Assembly (NCBI GenBank): GCA_934098505.1
Contig: CAKOOR010000008.1
Location: 1 to 57,174 of the forward strand
DNA: 57,174 nt
Direction of reading: 5' to 3'
Origin: an uncultured Bacilli bacterium
Lineage (GTDB): Bacteria; Bacillota_I; Bacilli_A; RF39; UBA660
Shown: positions 42,970-51,100 of the stretch, in pieces
How the letters are laid out: every line of letters starts with the position of its first letter
How positions within the stretch are numbered: position 1 is the first letter of the stretch
Translations under genes and position numbers: made by a program
Notes under the pieces: model-generated
Told to the model about the DNA's origin: nothing
Database searches by the model: none
The model's input: the letters and a program-made list of their open reading frames with translations, nothing else

Positions 42970-42997
42970 TTGCATATATAGTTTGTTGTGCTATAAT
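42970..42997 (+). promoter_or_regulatory. Promoter of the small membrane protein/HD pair
   Basis: TTGCAT (42970-42975), a 16-bp spacer and TATAAT (42992-42997), 25 bp ahead of the ATG at 43022. Confidence 0.65.
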
Positions 42998-43021
42998 AAG
43001 AAAGAAAAAAAGAGGAAAATT

Positions 43022-43243
43022 ATGAAAACATATCAAATATTTTTATTAATAGGAGTAATCCTTGCCAGTATTGCAACTGCATTTTATATTGTTAAAATGT
43101 TTAGTTTACTATTAAGAAGTAAAGGTAGTAAAAGAATTACGGATAAAGAGTTAGATAATAACTTGAAATATATGGTTATTTCAATTGTGTTACTTACTAT
43201 TTGTGCTTTGGTTTATTGTGTTGTGAGTATAATGGGTAGTTAG
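43022..43243 (+). CDS. Small two-helix membrane protein
   Basis: The ATG at 43022 after AGAGGAAAATT gives 73 aa; upstream codons overlap the promoter. Membrane segments lie at about 5-25 and 50-70 with a basic loop (RSKGSKRITDKELDNN) between. Unknown family. The HD-domain gene follows after 17 bp. Confidence 0.65.
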   Translation: MKTYQIFLLIGVILASIATAFYIVKMFSLLLRSKGSKRITDKELDNNLKYMVISIVLLTICALVYCVVSIMGS

Positions 43244-43260
43244 ATGGAGTATGTTTATAA

Positions 43261-43767
43261 ATGTCTATTAAAAAAAGATTAGAATATGGCGAAATTGTTA
43301 AGGATATCTTAGATAATGAAGAATTTAAGAAGTTGCATTTAGAACCACATCATGGTATCAGTAGATATGAACATGTTTTACGGGTTTCGAAGATGGCTTA
43401 TTTTCTCGCTAGAAATTTACATATGGCTAATTTAGAAGAAATAACAAGGGCGGCTTTACTTCATGATTTTTATTTTGATAAAGAGCTAACAAAATATGAT
43501 GCTTATGAGAAATTAAGTAAGCATCCTGTTTTAGCATTACAAAATGCTCTTAAGTATTATGATTTAACACCTTTAGAACAAGATATAATTGTTAAACATA
43601 TGTATCCGCATACGAATGATAAGCCTAAGTATATTGGTTCTTACTTAGTATCTGTTTGTGATAAAGTGGTCGCTACTTATGAGATGACTCGTTTTAAGGT
43701 TTCTTTACGACTTGGGATTTATTTAATTTTCATTTATAATGTTGTTAGTATAAGGATACAACAATAA
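43261..43767 (+). CDS. HD-domain hydrolase-like protein
   Basis: A 168-aa protein with ISRYEHVLRVSKMAYFLAR, then LLHDFYFD with the HD pair, and IVKHMYP and VCDKVVATYE further on, so the metal-binding His/Asp set of the HD superfamily is present. Such proteins are phosphohydrolases of nucleotides or similar; the substrate is unknown. The C-terminal 20 residues are hydrophobic (LGIYLIFIYNVVSI), perhaps a membrane-contact tail. The terminator hairpin overlaps the 3' end. Confidence 0.8.
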   Translation: MSIKKRLEYGEIVKDILDNEEFKKLHLEPHHGISRYEHVLRVSKMAYFLARNLHMANLEEITRAALLHDFYFDKELTKYDAYEKLSKHPVLALQNALKYYDLTPLEQDIIVKHMYPHTNDKPKYIGSYLVSVCDKVVATYEMTRFKVSLRLGIYLIFIYNVVSIRIQQ

Positions 43768-43781
43768 AAAATCCTTTTTTT
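43753..43781 (+). terminator. Terminator between the HD gene and tRNA-Arg
   Basis: A 5-bp stem AGGAT / ATCCT with a 13-nt loop and six T. The stem is weak and the tRNA begins immediately after, so read-through may supply the tRNA. Confidence 0.5.
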
Positions 43782-43858
43782 GTCCTTGTAGCTCAGCTGG
43801 ATAGAGCAATCGCCTCCTAAGCGATAGGTCGTGTGTTCAAATCACATCAGGGACGCCA
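43782..43858 (+). tRNA. tRNA-Arg (anticodon CCT)
   Basis: A complete cloverleaf: acceptor GTCCTTG / CAGGGAC, D arm GCTC...GAGC, anticodon stem ATCGC / GCGAT around CTCCTAA (anticodon CCT), T arm GTGTG-TTCAAAT-CACAT, and encoded CCA. It reads the AGG codon. Confidence 0.97.
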
Positions 43859-43869
43859 TATTGATTACA

Positions 43870-43914
43870 AAAGACTATTTTAAGCTCAAAAGTTAGAGAG
43901 TTAAGATAGTCTTT
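43870..43914. terminator. Bidirectional terminator between tRNA-Arg and the carboxypeptidase gene
   Basis: A 14-bp stem AAAGACTATTTTAA / TTAAGATAGTCTTT with one G-U pair and T runs in both directions. It overlaps the 3' end of the minus-strand gene. Confidence 0.8.
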
Positions 43915-45097
43915 TTTCAGTTGGGGTAAGATTTTTTAATTGGATAAGTTTTAGGAAAAGAGTAGAAATTAAAATAATAAATAAAATAGATAAGTATTTT
44001 AAATAGGGTATTTCGATATCTTGTGATAGAAAAACACTCTCAGTATAAATAAGTTTATTTTGATAGTAATAGTTAATAAGGCCAATTTTAGAGTTCTTTT
44101 TATCTTTAAAAGATAATTGTTCTTGACCAATATATTCAGTAGTTAGATCTTCTCTTTGATAGTCATTAGGAAGGAAAGCATAGATATAATTGGTCGGTTT
44201 TATTTGATAAGGTGTATTATTATATGAAATTTTTAAAGAAGTTATAAGATTATCGGAAGTAAATATTATTTGTTGATTATAATTGTTATTGATAAAATTT
44301 ATAAGTTCTAAGGTATCTTTAAGATGATAAAACTCTTTTGTTTTCGGTGTATTTAAAGTGATTATTAGAATAGTATGATTATGCGAAGTAAATAGGGCAC
44401 TTATACATAAACCGGCTTTATTAGTATATCCTGTTTTACTACCAATAATAGAAGATAAATCTAAATTAGCATTATTATAGTGATTTAAAGTGGTGGTAAC
44501 TTTTAGATTGTTTGTTAAAGTATATTCTTTAGTAGTATAGATTTTTTGAAAAATGGGGTTATTTAAAGCATATTTTAATAGAGTTAAAATATCTTTGGCA
44601 GTACTGTAGTGATTAGTATCATCAAGACCGATAACATTGGTAAAGTGCGAATTAGTCATGCTAATACTTATAGCTTTTTTATTCATTAAGTTAACAAAAT
44701 CATCTAGCGAAGGACTGATTGCTAGAGCAAGCATTACGGTAGCATCGGCTCCAGAAGGTAAGATAGAGGCATATAGTAAATCTTTGTAAGTTATGATATC
44801 CCCAACTTTTAAACCAGCCTTGGAAGTATCTTCGTTTACTAACTTTTGCATTTCTTTAGTATAAGTAATTTTCGTATTTAAATCGTCAATATAATCAAGA
44901 GCGGTTATGACAGTTAGAATTTTAGTCAAAGAAGCAATCGAGGTTTTTTCACTAGCATTTAATTCAAATAAGGTATTGTCAGCAGTTAAGTCATAAATGA
45001 TACTTTTTGAATAATGAAGATTCGGGTAAGTAAGGGCTAAAATATAAGTGGGAAAAAATAAAAGAATAGCATATAATAAATATTTAAGTTTAGACAT
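43901..45097 (-). CDS. D-alanyl-D-alanine carboxypeptidase (peptidase S11)
   Basis: A 398-aa low-molecular-weight PBP that trims peptidoglycan pentapeptides. It has a signal or anchor segment at 5-22, the SxxK nucleophile S56-L-T-K59, a second motif SGAD (usually SGN) near 115, and KTG in GSKTGYT near 220. A C-terminal beta domain and a membrane segment near 370-388 (YLSILFIILISTLFLKLI) hold it at the membrane, where many family members use an amphipathic helix. AGGAGTGTTACT precedes the ATG. A TATAAT (minus strand, 45121-45116) is the likely -10 box. Confidence 0.93.
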   Translation of the reverse strand: MSKLKYLLYAILLFFPTYILALTYPNLHYSKSIIYDLTADNTLFELNASEKTSIASLTKILTVITALDYIDDLNTKITYTKEMQKLVNEDTSKAGLKVGDIITYKDLLYASILPSGADATVMLALAISPSLDDFVNLMNKKAISISMTNSHFTNVIGLDDTNHYSTAKDILTLLKYALNNPIFQKIYTTKEYTLTNNLKVTTTLNHYNNANLDLSSIIGSKTGYTNKAGLCISALFTSHNHTILIITLNTPKTKEFYHLKDTLELINFINNNYNQQIIFTSDNLITSLKISYNNTPYQIKPTNYIYAFLPNDYQREDLTTEYIGQEQLSFKDKKNSKIGLINYYYQNKLIYTESVFLSQDIEIPYLKYLSILFIILISTLFLKLIQLKNLTPTEKRLS

Positions 45098-45191
45098 AGT
45101 AACACTCCTGGTGGTATTATACCTTAAAATGGGAATAATATGTTAATAAATTGGGAATTTAAGGATGATAAAATTTAATTATAAAAAAATA

Positions 45192-45220
45192 TTGACTAGA
45201 ACATGATTTTTTACTAAAAT
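45192..45220 (+). promoter_or_regulatory. Promoter of the T-box leader
   Basis: TTGACT (45192-45197), a 17-bp spacer and TAAAAT (45215-45220). Confidence 0.8.
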
Positions 45221-45226
45221 AAAGGA

Positions 45227-45449
45227 GAAATCGCAGATGTAGAAGAGTAAATAAAAGAGAAGTTTATAGAGAGCAGTGCGTGGTGGAAAGCTGTAATGGA
45301 ATTTTATTGAATGGGCTATGGAGAGATTACCGAAACAAAAGTAGGCTAATACGGAGTGCTTAACCGTTAAAATAAGCGTTGTATGGTAGTACAATTTAGT
45401 GGCAATGAGTATAAGTCTTATTCTATTTTGTTAGAGTAGGACTTTTTTT
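45227..45449 (+). promoter_or_regulatory. Tryptophan T-box riboswitch
   Basis: A leader of about 220 nt before trpS. Stem I has the GA/kink-turn style start (GATGTAGAAGAGTAAAT), the AG-bulge segment ATAGAGAGCAGTG, and GGTGGAAAGCTG. The probable specifier is TGG in GAATGGGC (45310-45320). The antiterminator part TTTAGTGGCAATGAG holds TGGC, complementary to the GCCA end expected for uncharged tRNA-Trp. A terminator stem AAGTCTTATTCTA / TAGAGTAGGACTT with seven T follows (45413-45449). It should switch on trpS when uncharged tRNA-Trp builds up. Confidence 0.88.
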
Positions 45450-45464
45450 ATAGGAGGCATTTTT

Positions 45465-46508
45465 ATGGAAAAAATTATATTAACAGGAGAAAGACCAACT
45501 GGACCTTTACATATTGGTCATTATGTGGGGTCTTTAAAGAATAGGGTTAAAATTCAAAATGAAGGGGATTACGATGAAATGTATTTGTTTGCAGCTGATG
45601 CACAAGCTTTGACGGATAATTTTGATAATCCTAAAAAGGTAAGAGATAACGTCTTTGAGGTTGCTTTAGATAATTTAGCCTGTGGGATCGATCCTAATAA
45701 AGTATGTTATTTTATTCAATCAGAAGTACCAGAACTTACTGAATTAACATTCTATTATATGAATTTAGTAACAGTATCACGTTTGTATCGCAATCCGACT
45801 GTTAAAGAAGAAATTAAATTAAGAGGTTTTGAAGATAGTATTCCTGCTGGTTTCTTTACTTATCCAGTTAGTCAAACCGCTGATATTACAGCATTTAAAG
45901 GAACTTTAATTCCAGTTGGCGCAGATCAATTACCAATGATTGAACAAGCCCGTGAAATAGTTCGTAAGTTTAATTCAATTTATGGCGAAACTTTAGTAGA
46001 ACCAACAGCGATGTTGCCAGAAAATGTTAACGAGAGAAGACTAGTAGGTACTGATGGCAATGCAAAGATGAGTAAATCTATTGGTAATTGTATTTATTTA
46101 AAAGATAGTCCGGAAGAAATAAAGAAAAAAATTATGGGAATGTATACCGATCCTAATCATATAAAGGTTAGTGATCCTGGTAGAGTAGAAGGTAATGTGG
46201 TATTTACTTATTTAGATGTTTTCTGTAAGGAAGATTCCTTTAAAAAATATTTACCAGAATATCAAAATCTTGATGAATTAAAGGAACACTATCGTCGTGG
46301 TGGTTTAGGTGATATGAAAATTAAAAATTTTTTAAATGATGTATTACAAGAAGAATTAAGACCAATTAGAGAAAGACGAGAAGAATTAGCTAAGAATCCA
46401 GAATATGTTTATAATGTCTTAAAAGAAGGAACTAAGAAAGCTAGAAAGAAAGCTCAAGAAACATTAAAAGCAGTAAAGAAAGCTATGATGCTTGATTACT
46501 TTGAGTAA
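45465..46508 (+). CDS. trpS: Tryptophanyl-tRNA synthetase
   Basis: A 347-aa class I synthetase that charges tRNA-Trp. The HIGH signature is intact at 16-19 (PLHIGHYVG), and GTDGNAKMSKSIGN near 200 holds KMSKS. It is slightly longer than Bacillus TrpS (about 330) because of a Lys/Arg-rich C-terminal extension. ATAGGAGGCATTTTT supplies the ribosome site. Regulation is by the T-box. Confidence 0.98.
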   Translation: MEKIILTGERPTGPLHIGHYVGSLKNRVKIQNEGDYDEMYLFAADAQALTDNFDNPKKVRDNVFEVALDNLACGIDPNKVCYFIQSEVPELTELTFYYMNLVTVSRLYRNPTVKEEIKLRGFEDSIPAGFFTYPVSQTADITAFKGTLIPVGADQLPMIEQAREIVRKFNSIYGETLVEPTAMLPENVNERRLVGTDGNAKMSKSIGNCIYLKDSPEEIKKKIMGMYTDPNHIKVSDPGRVEGNVVFTYLDVFCKEDSFKKYLPEYQNLDELKEHYRRGGLGDMKIKNFLNDVLQEELRPIRERREELAKNPEYVYNVLKEGTKKARKKAQETLKAVKKAMMLDYFE

Positions 46509-46511
46509 AAA

Positions 46512-46558
46512 CGTACATTTTGTACGAAAAAAGTACTTAAATTCGTACAAAATGTACG
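46512..46558. repeat. Perfect 15-bp inverted repeat after trpS
   Basis: CGTACATTTTGTACG (46512-46526) and its reverse complement (46544-46558) with 17 nt between. Each copy is itself a CGTAC / GTACG dyad around a 5-bp centre (ATTTT or AAAAT). There is no T tail, so it is not a classic terminator. Confidence 0.6.
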
Positions 46559-46605
46559 AAAAAGTAAGTTTTCGCATAAAAATAGACTATTTAGAAGAAA
46601 AAATC

Positions 46606-46634
46606 TTGTTTACGAATCTTAATAAAGCTATAAT
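46606..46634 (+). promoter_or_regulatory. Promoter of the DUF1653 gene
   Basis: TTGTTT (46606-46611), a 17-bp spacer and TATAAT (46629-46634). Confidence 0.65.
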
Positions 46635-46686
46635 GATTCTAGGAAAGGTAAAGAGTTAAAGATAGAAAAACTCAATTAATATTTAT

Positions 46687-46944
46687 ATGAGAGAATTAAA
46701 AATAAATAGTATTTATCGTCATTTTAAAGGAGATTATTACCTAGTATTAGGAACTGCTATTCATAGTGAAACGAAAGAAAAATTAGTGATATATCGGGCT
46801 TTATATGGTGAAAATTTAGTTTATGCTAGACCTTATGAGATGTTTCTAAGTGAGGTTGATCATGAAAAATATCCTAATGTAGAACAGAAATATCGGATGG
46901 AAGAAGTAACTGTTGAAAGCGTTGCTAAAAAATTTAACAAGTAA
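46687..46944 (+). CDS. DUF1653 family protein
   Basis: An 85-aa protein matching the DUF1653 pattern: YRHFKGDYYLVLGTAIHSETKEKLVIYRALYG followed by YARPYEMFLSEVDHEKYP. The function of the family is unknown; it is small, beta-rich and cytoplasmic. There is no obvious ribosome site before the ATG, which follows an AT-rich leader with a small GAGTT / AACTC hairpin. Confidence 0.85.
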   Translation: MRELKINSIYRHFKGDYYLVLGTAIHSETKEKLVIYRALYGENLVYARPYEMFLSEVDHEKYPNVEQKYRMEEVTVESVAKKFNK

Positions 46945-46952
46945 AAAAAAAC

Positions 46953-47900
46953 TTATTTAGGCCAAGTGGGAAGAAGGGATAAAAGCCTTCTTTTTCTGTT
47001 ATAACTTTTTAAATCTTTAGAGGCAGTAGAACTATAAAAATTAATAGTTTTACTTAAATAAATAATTTCATCATCACTATAATTATTAAAAATATTTTGA
47101 TTGAGGATACCAGTATTATTAATAACTTTCGGATTATGTTTATAAATATTTAAGACTCTAGTTATATCAAGATTAAGCGCTAAAGCTTTAGTAAAAAAAT
47201 ATTCGGGAGAGGTAGTCATATTAAGCAGTTCTTCATCACTAAATAAAGAAAACATTAAATCATAGTTATGACAAAATAGAGTAAAATTTTTAGAAATTAA
47301 ATTATTTAGTCTAGTAATTGTATTTTTATTTGGCAAGATAGTAAGGGGCGCTATAACATTATTTAATTGAGCCAAACTTGCTTGTTTATAAGAAGTATTA
47401 GTAAAAGTATCAAGAGTAGTCTTAGTAAATAAGTTATTAAGAGAAACTTGATAATTATCTTTTAAAATGTTTAAAGTACTATCTAAAGAAGTTATTAAGA
47501 CTATAAATCTTTTAATATATTCTTCCTTTTCTAAAGCTTTTAAATCCTTAATAGAAAGAAAAAAACTGTGTAAATAAGGTTTATATCTGGTTATAAAGGC
47601 TAAATAAGAGGAAGAAGAAAAATACTTAGTAAAACTATTATCTAAAAGATAGATACTAAGATTATTAGGATAGATACCAAAAGAAAAATTATTATTATTT
47701 AAATAATTTAAAAGAGCTAGATTATTAAAATAAAGAGCACTATATAACTTAATATAATAACATTTTTTCTCATTAGTATATAAATTAGTATCTTGGTTTA
47801 AAATAGAAATAATTAGGTTATCAGTTATTTCTTCTTGCGTTTTTTCTAAAGATATTTTTCTTTTAACTTCGTGTTTAACAGATGATAAAAATTCTTGCAT
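46953..47900 (-). CDS. Protein of unknown function, helical
   Basis: A 315-aa Leu/Asn/Tyr/Ser-rich protein without signal peptide or membrane segment, predicted mostly helical, perhaps with repeats of short helices. The N terminus (MQEFLSSVKHEVKRKISLEKTQEE) is charged and the C terminus basic (KSYNRKRRLLSLLPTWPK). I recognise no family. GAGGATCT precedes the ATG. It is convergent with the DUF1653 gene and divergent from the sigma-factor gene. Confidence 0.65.
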   Translation of the reverse strand: MQEFLSSVKHEVKRKISLEKTQEEITDNLIISILNQDTNLYTNEKKCYYIKLYSALYFNNLALLNYLNNNNFSFGIYPNNLSIYLLDNSFTKYFSSSSYLAFITRYKPYLHSFFLSIKDLKALEKEEYIKRFIVLITSLDSTLNILKDNYQVSLNNLFTKTTLDTFTNTSYKQASLAQLNNVIAPLTILPNKNTITRLNNLISKNFTLFCHNYDLMFSLFSDEELLNMTTSPEYFFTKALALNLDITRVLNIYKHNPKVINNTGILNQNIFNNYSDDEIIYLSKTINFYSSTASKDLKSYNRKRRLLSLLPTWPK

Positions 47901-48053
47901 AGATCCTCACTATTGTAATTATATTTTTCTTTGGTAATAAAGATGTAAAATCATTGTAAAACTTTATTGATAAAAAGAAAAGAGATAAATTTATAATCTT
48001 CTAAAATTTTAGAGATAAATTACGAAAAATCTTTTAATTTAAGCAAAATGTGG

Positions 48054-48059
48054 TATACT
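48054..48059 (+). promoter_or_regulatory. Extended -10 box of the sigma-factor gene
   Basis: TATACT preceded by TGTGG; no good -35 hexamer at the right distance. Confidence 0.45.
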
Positions 48060-48085
48060 ATTTGAACTTGCAAAAGAGGATAATT

Positions 48086-49456
48086 ATGGAAAAAGAAATA
48101 GGATATATATTTAATTATGAATTTTTAAAATATCGTTTTTTATTTAAAGAAAGAAAAAACTTAAAACAGTTAGTGAGAGGTATAACTAAAAAATATCGTA
48201 ATATTATGTCTTTAGGTAATTGTGAATCTAATTATTATTTAGTAGAAGTAGAAAAAAAGATAAGAGAGTATTTAAATACGAAAATGTTAGAAAGTCCTTA
48301 TGATGTTATAAATGATTATATAAATATGGAATTAAAAGATAATACTAAGTATTTAGAGGCATTAGAAAGTATTGTTTATCTTTGTAAAATAGGAAATTAT
48401 CTTTTAAATAATATTATGATGAAGAAACTAATTGAAGATAATAGTATATTAAGAAATATTTTGGCTAATATTACAAGAGATAATATCCTTTATTTGAAAA
48501 ATGGGAGTTTAAAGGATAAAATAAAAAATGATACAATTAAAGAGATGATTTATGAGTATTGTGATTTAGAAAATATTGAACTTAATAGTAATAGTAATAA
48601 TCTTATGTATTATAACTTAGGAGTAGAACCTTATGAAACAGTGACGGAAGAAAATGAAGTAATAAGAAAAGCTAAAACTGGGAATAAAGATGCGAAAGAA
48701 GCCTTGATTTTTAGAAGTCTTAAAATGATTAATAAAATGGTAGCAGATCGTAAACGGGATTTTGGTATTAATATACCTTCGGAAGATTTAGTTCAGGAAG
48801 GAATAGAGGGCGTATTAATAGCTATTAGTCATTATGATTTTAAAGAACATATAAGATTTAATACTTATGCTTATTTTTGGATAAGAACTAAAATTAATAG
48901 ATATATCTTAACGAAAGAGCATGCAGTTCCTCAAGTTTTAGGTAAAATGAAATTATATAGCGATTATGAGAAAACCTATGAAGTATTGTGTAGTGAGCTA
49001 AATAGAGAGCCTTTTTTACCAGAAATAGCTAAGAAAATGGATATAAGTGTTGAAAAATTGGGATTGGCACTAGTTATGAATTTAGAAATGATAAGTTTAG
49101 ACAGTTCGGTATATGATAATGAGGAAGTATGCTATGGTGATCTTTTAGTTGATGAAACAATTGATATTGAACTTGATTATGAAATGGGGCAAATGTCAGC
49201 TGATAGGGTAGATGAAATTTTAACAGCAGCAAAGTTAAATGAACGAGAAAAAGTAATATTTAAGATGTTATACGGTTTTGATGGCGACGATAGAAATAAA
49301 ACGGCAATCGAAGTAGGAAAGTTTTTTGGTTTAAGTCACCAGAGAATAGCCCAGATTCGTCAGCAAATTTTAGAAAAAATAAATGCTAGTGATTTATATA
49401 ATAAAGCTCTTTCTAATAATTGTCTTAAAAGAGATATCACGAAACAAAAAGAATAG
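48086..49456 (+). CDS. Atypical sigma-70 family RNA polymerase sigma factor
   Basis: The ATG at 48086 after AAAGAGGATAATT is preferred to an upstream start overlapping the -10 box; 456 aa. Residues 1-190 do not match sigma region 1.1 and are unrecognised. Region 1.2/2 follows from about 200: DLVQEGIEGVLIAISHYDF and FNTYAYFWIRTKINRYI, compared with FSTYATWWIRQAI in RpoD. Region 3 covers REPFLPEIAKKMDISVEKL, and region 4 has LNEREKVIFKMLYGFDG and GLSHQRIAQIRQQILEKI, a DNA-binding helix-turn-helix. It is probably an alternative sigma factor with an added N-terminal domain. Confidence 0.88.
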   Translation: MEKEIGYIFNYEFLKYRFLFKERKNLKQLVRGITKKYRNIMSLGNCESNYYLVEVEKKIREYLNTKMLESPYDVINDYINMELKDNTKYLEALESIVYLCKIGNYLLNNIMMKKLIEDNSILRNILANITRDNILYLKNGSLKDKIKNDTIKEMIYEYCDLENIELNSNSNNLMYYNLGVEPYETVTEENEVIRKAKTGNKDAKEALIFRSLKMINKMVADRKRDFGINIPSEDLVQEGIEGVLIAISHYDFKEHIRFNTYAYFWIRTKINRYILTKEHAVPQVLGKMKLYSDYEKTYEVLCSELNREPFLPEIAKKMDISVEKLGLALVMNLEMISLDSSVYDNEEVCYGDLLVDETIDIELDYEMGQMSADRVDEILTAAKLNEREKVIFKMLYGFDGDDRNKTAIEVGKFFGLSHQRIAQIRQQILEKINASDLYNKALSNNCLKRDITKQKE

Positions 49457-49507
49457 ATTAATTAAAAAAAGTTTGCTATACTAAAAATAGATATAAAGGT
49501 GATTGAA

Positions 49508-50641
49508 GTGATTTATTTAGATTATAGTGCCACAACTCCTGTAAATCCAGAAGTTTTGGATAGCTTAATTAAGGTTAGTAGGGATTATATTGGCAATCCA
49601 AATTCTATGCATAGTTTGGGGGTTAAATCAAGAGCACTTTTGAAAAGTGCAACAAGACAGATAGCAGATTGTTTAAATATAAAGATGGAAGAAATTATCT
49701 ATACAAGTGGGGCTACGGAAGCTAATAACACAGCGATATTGGGTGTAGCTTTAAGATATAAAAATAGAGGTAATCATATTATTTTATCAAAATTAGAACA
49801 TCCTTCCGAATATGTTTTAGCTGATTATTTAGAAACATTAGGTTTTAAAGTTAGTTATGTTAATAATGATATAAATGGGTTAATTGATTTAGAAGATTTA
49901 AAAGATTTAATTACGGATAAAACAATTTTAGTTAGTATAGTTGGGGTTAATAGTGAAGTTGGCGTTAGACAACCTTTAAAGACAATTAGACAAATTATAA
50001 AAAAAGAAAATCCTAATACAATATTTCATAGTGATTTAACGCAAGCTTTAGGAAAAGTACCAATTAATTTAAGTGATGTTGATTTAGCTAGTTTTTCTGG
50101 TCATAAAATATATGGGCCTAAGGGAATAGGACTTTTATATAAGAGTGAAAAAGTAGATATAGTTCCTTTAATTCATGGTAGTAGTAAAGATTTTCCACTA
50201 CGGGCTGGAACACCACCCCTTCCTTTGATTGTAGCATTCTCAAAAGCTATAAGATTATGTTTAATTGATTTAGATAAGAAAGAATTATATGTAAAGAAAT
50301 TAAATGAAAAGATTGTAGATGATTTAAGTCATTATCCTAATTTGAAATTTAATAATACTAAGTATTCAATTTATCATGTTATAAATATTAGTCTTATGAA
50401 TATTAAACCAGAAAGTTTTGTTCATGCTATGGAAGATCATGAAGTTTATATAAGTACTAATACGGCTTGTTCTTCAGGAGAACTTTCTACTTCAGTAATG
50501 GCTATTTATAATGATAAAAAAAGAGCGATGACTACTATTAGAATTAGTTTATCTAGTATGACTACTATTGATGAGGTTAATAAGTTTTTAACTTTCTTCC
50601 ATGGGGAATATCAAAGGTTTATTAGATTAAAGAGTAGGTAA
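49508..50641 (+). CDS. Cysteine desulfurase, NifS/IscS family
   Basis: The GTG at 49508 gives MIYLDYSATTPVN, the usual family N terminus, with AAAGGTGAT before it; an in-frame GTG lies nine bases further up. The product is 377 aa. It is a PLP enzyme taking sulfur from cysteine for Fe-S clusters or thiolated tRNA. PLP-binding Lys200 lies in SGHKIYGPKG and the catalytic Cys321 in TACSSGE; EHPSEY replaces the more usual EHxAV. No iscU or thiI neighbour is present. A TATACT box at 49477-49482 may drive it. Confidence 0.93.
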   Translation: MIYLDYSATTPVNPEVLDSLIKVSRDYIGNPNSMHSLGVKSRALLKSATRQIADCLNIKMEEIIYTSGATEANNTAILGVALRYKNRGNHIILSKLEHPSEYVLADYLETLGFKVSYVNNDINGLIDLEDLKDLITDKTILVSIVGVNSEVGVRQPLKTIRQIIKKENPNTIFHSDLTQALGKVPINLSDVDLASFSGHKIYGPKGIGLLYKSEKVDIVPLIHGSSKDFPLRAGTPPLPLIVAFSKAIRLCLIDLDKKELYVKKLNEKIVDDLSHYPNLKFNNTKYSIYHVINISLMNIKPESFVHAMEDHEVYISTNTACSSGELSTSVMAIYNDKKRAMTTIRISLSSMTTIDEVNKFLTFFHGEYQRFIRLKSR

Positions 50642-50645
50642 AAAG

Positions 50646-50680
50646 AAACTTTAGAGTTATGATAATTCTAGAGTTTTTTT
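50646..50680 (+). terminator. Terminator of the desulfurase gene
   Basis: Stem AAACTTTAGAGTT / AATTCTAGAGTTT with G-U pairs, a 5-nt loop and a T run. Confidence 0.7.
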
Positions 50681-50723
50681 GTATATTTTATATATTTTTG
50701 AGTATCTTATATCTTTAAAAAAT

Positions 50724-51012
50724 TTCATAGAGTTTGTTACTCTATGAAACCGAAAATACGTTATCTATTTTTAATTTATAGTTTAAATATATCATAGAAA
50801 TAAAGAATTTTAAAGAGGTTTTTAATAGTAAACTTATCTTTTTATAGTCAAATTTCTCGTCATAAAAAAATGTAAAGTTTCTAGAATTTATAAGGCTTTG
50901 TTAGCGTTAATAAACATATTTTTTTAAATTCTATTCTCGTCAAATTTATAGTCAAATATTATTTAAAGTCAGTATTTACCTAGATTTTTCATAGAGTAAC
51001 AAACTCTATGAA
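50724..51012. repeat. Invertible promoter segment 2 (perfect inverted repeats)
   Basis: Sites at 50724-50748 and 50988-51012 are exact reverse complements, extendable to 27 bp. The arms are identical to segment 1 (TTCATAGAGT / ACTCTATGAA), but the core is TTGTT on the left and AACAA on the right. The 239 bp between carries the leftward promoter and TNGTC elements at 50845, 50857, 50937 and 50949. It lies directly upstream of the second surface gene. Confidence 0.85.
50786..50814 (-). promoter_or_regulatory. Leftward promoter inside invertible segment 2
   Basis: On the minus strand: TTTAAA (50814-50809), a 17-bp spacer ending in TGA, and TATATT (50791-50786). It is the counterpart of the promoter in segment 1, and the surrounding 50 bp are clearly similar. 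As given it reads towards the desulfurase gene, antisense. Confidence 0.6.
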
Positions 51013-51100
51013 AAGTGTAAAAGTTATGTAAATAGGTAATTGCAGTACATATTAAGTATTATTTGTTTTTAATTGGAAATAATAGAAGTAGAGGTTAACA

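Noticed and set aside
45179..45394. 71-aa open frame on the minus strand upstream of trpS
   Set aside because: It lies within the T-box leader, whose structure and terminator explain the sequence; no ribosome site.
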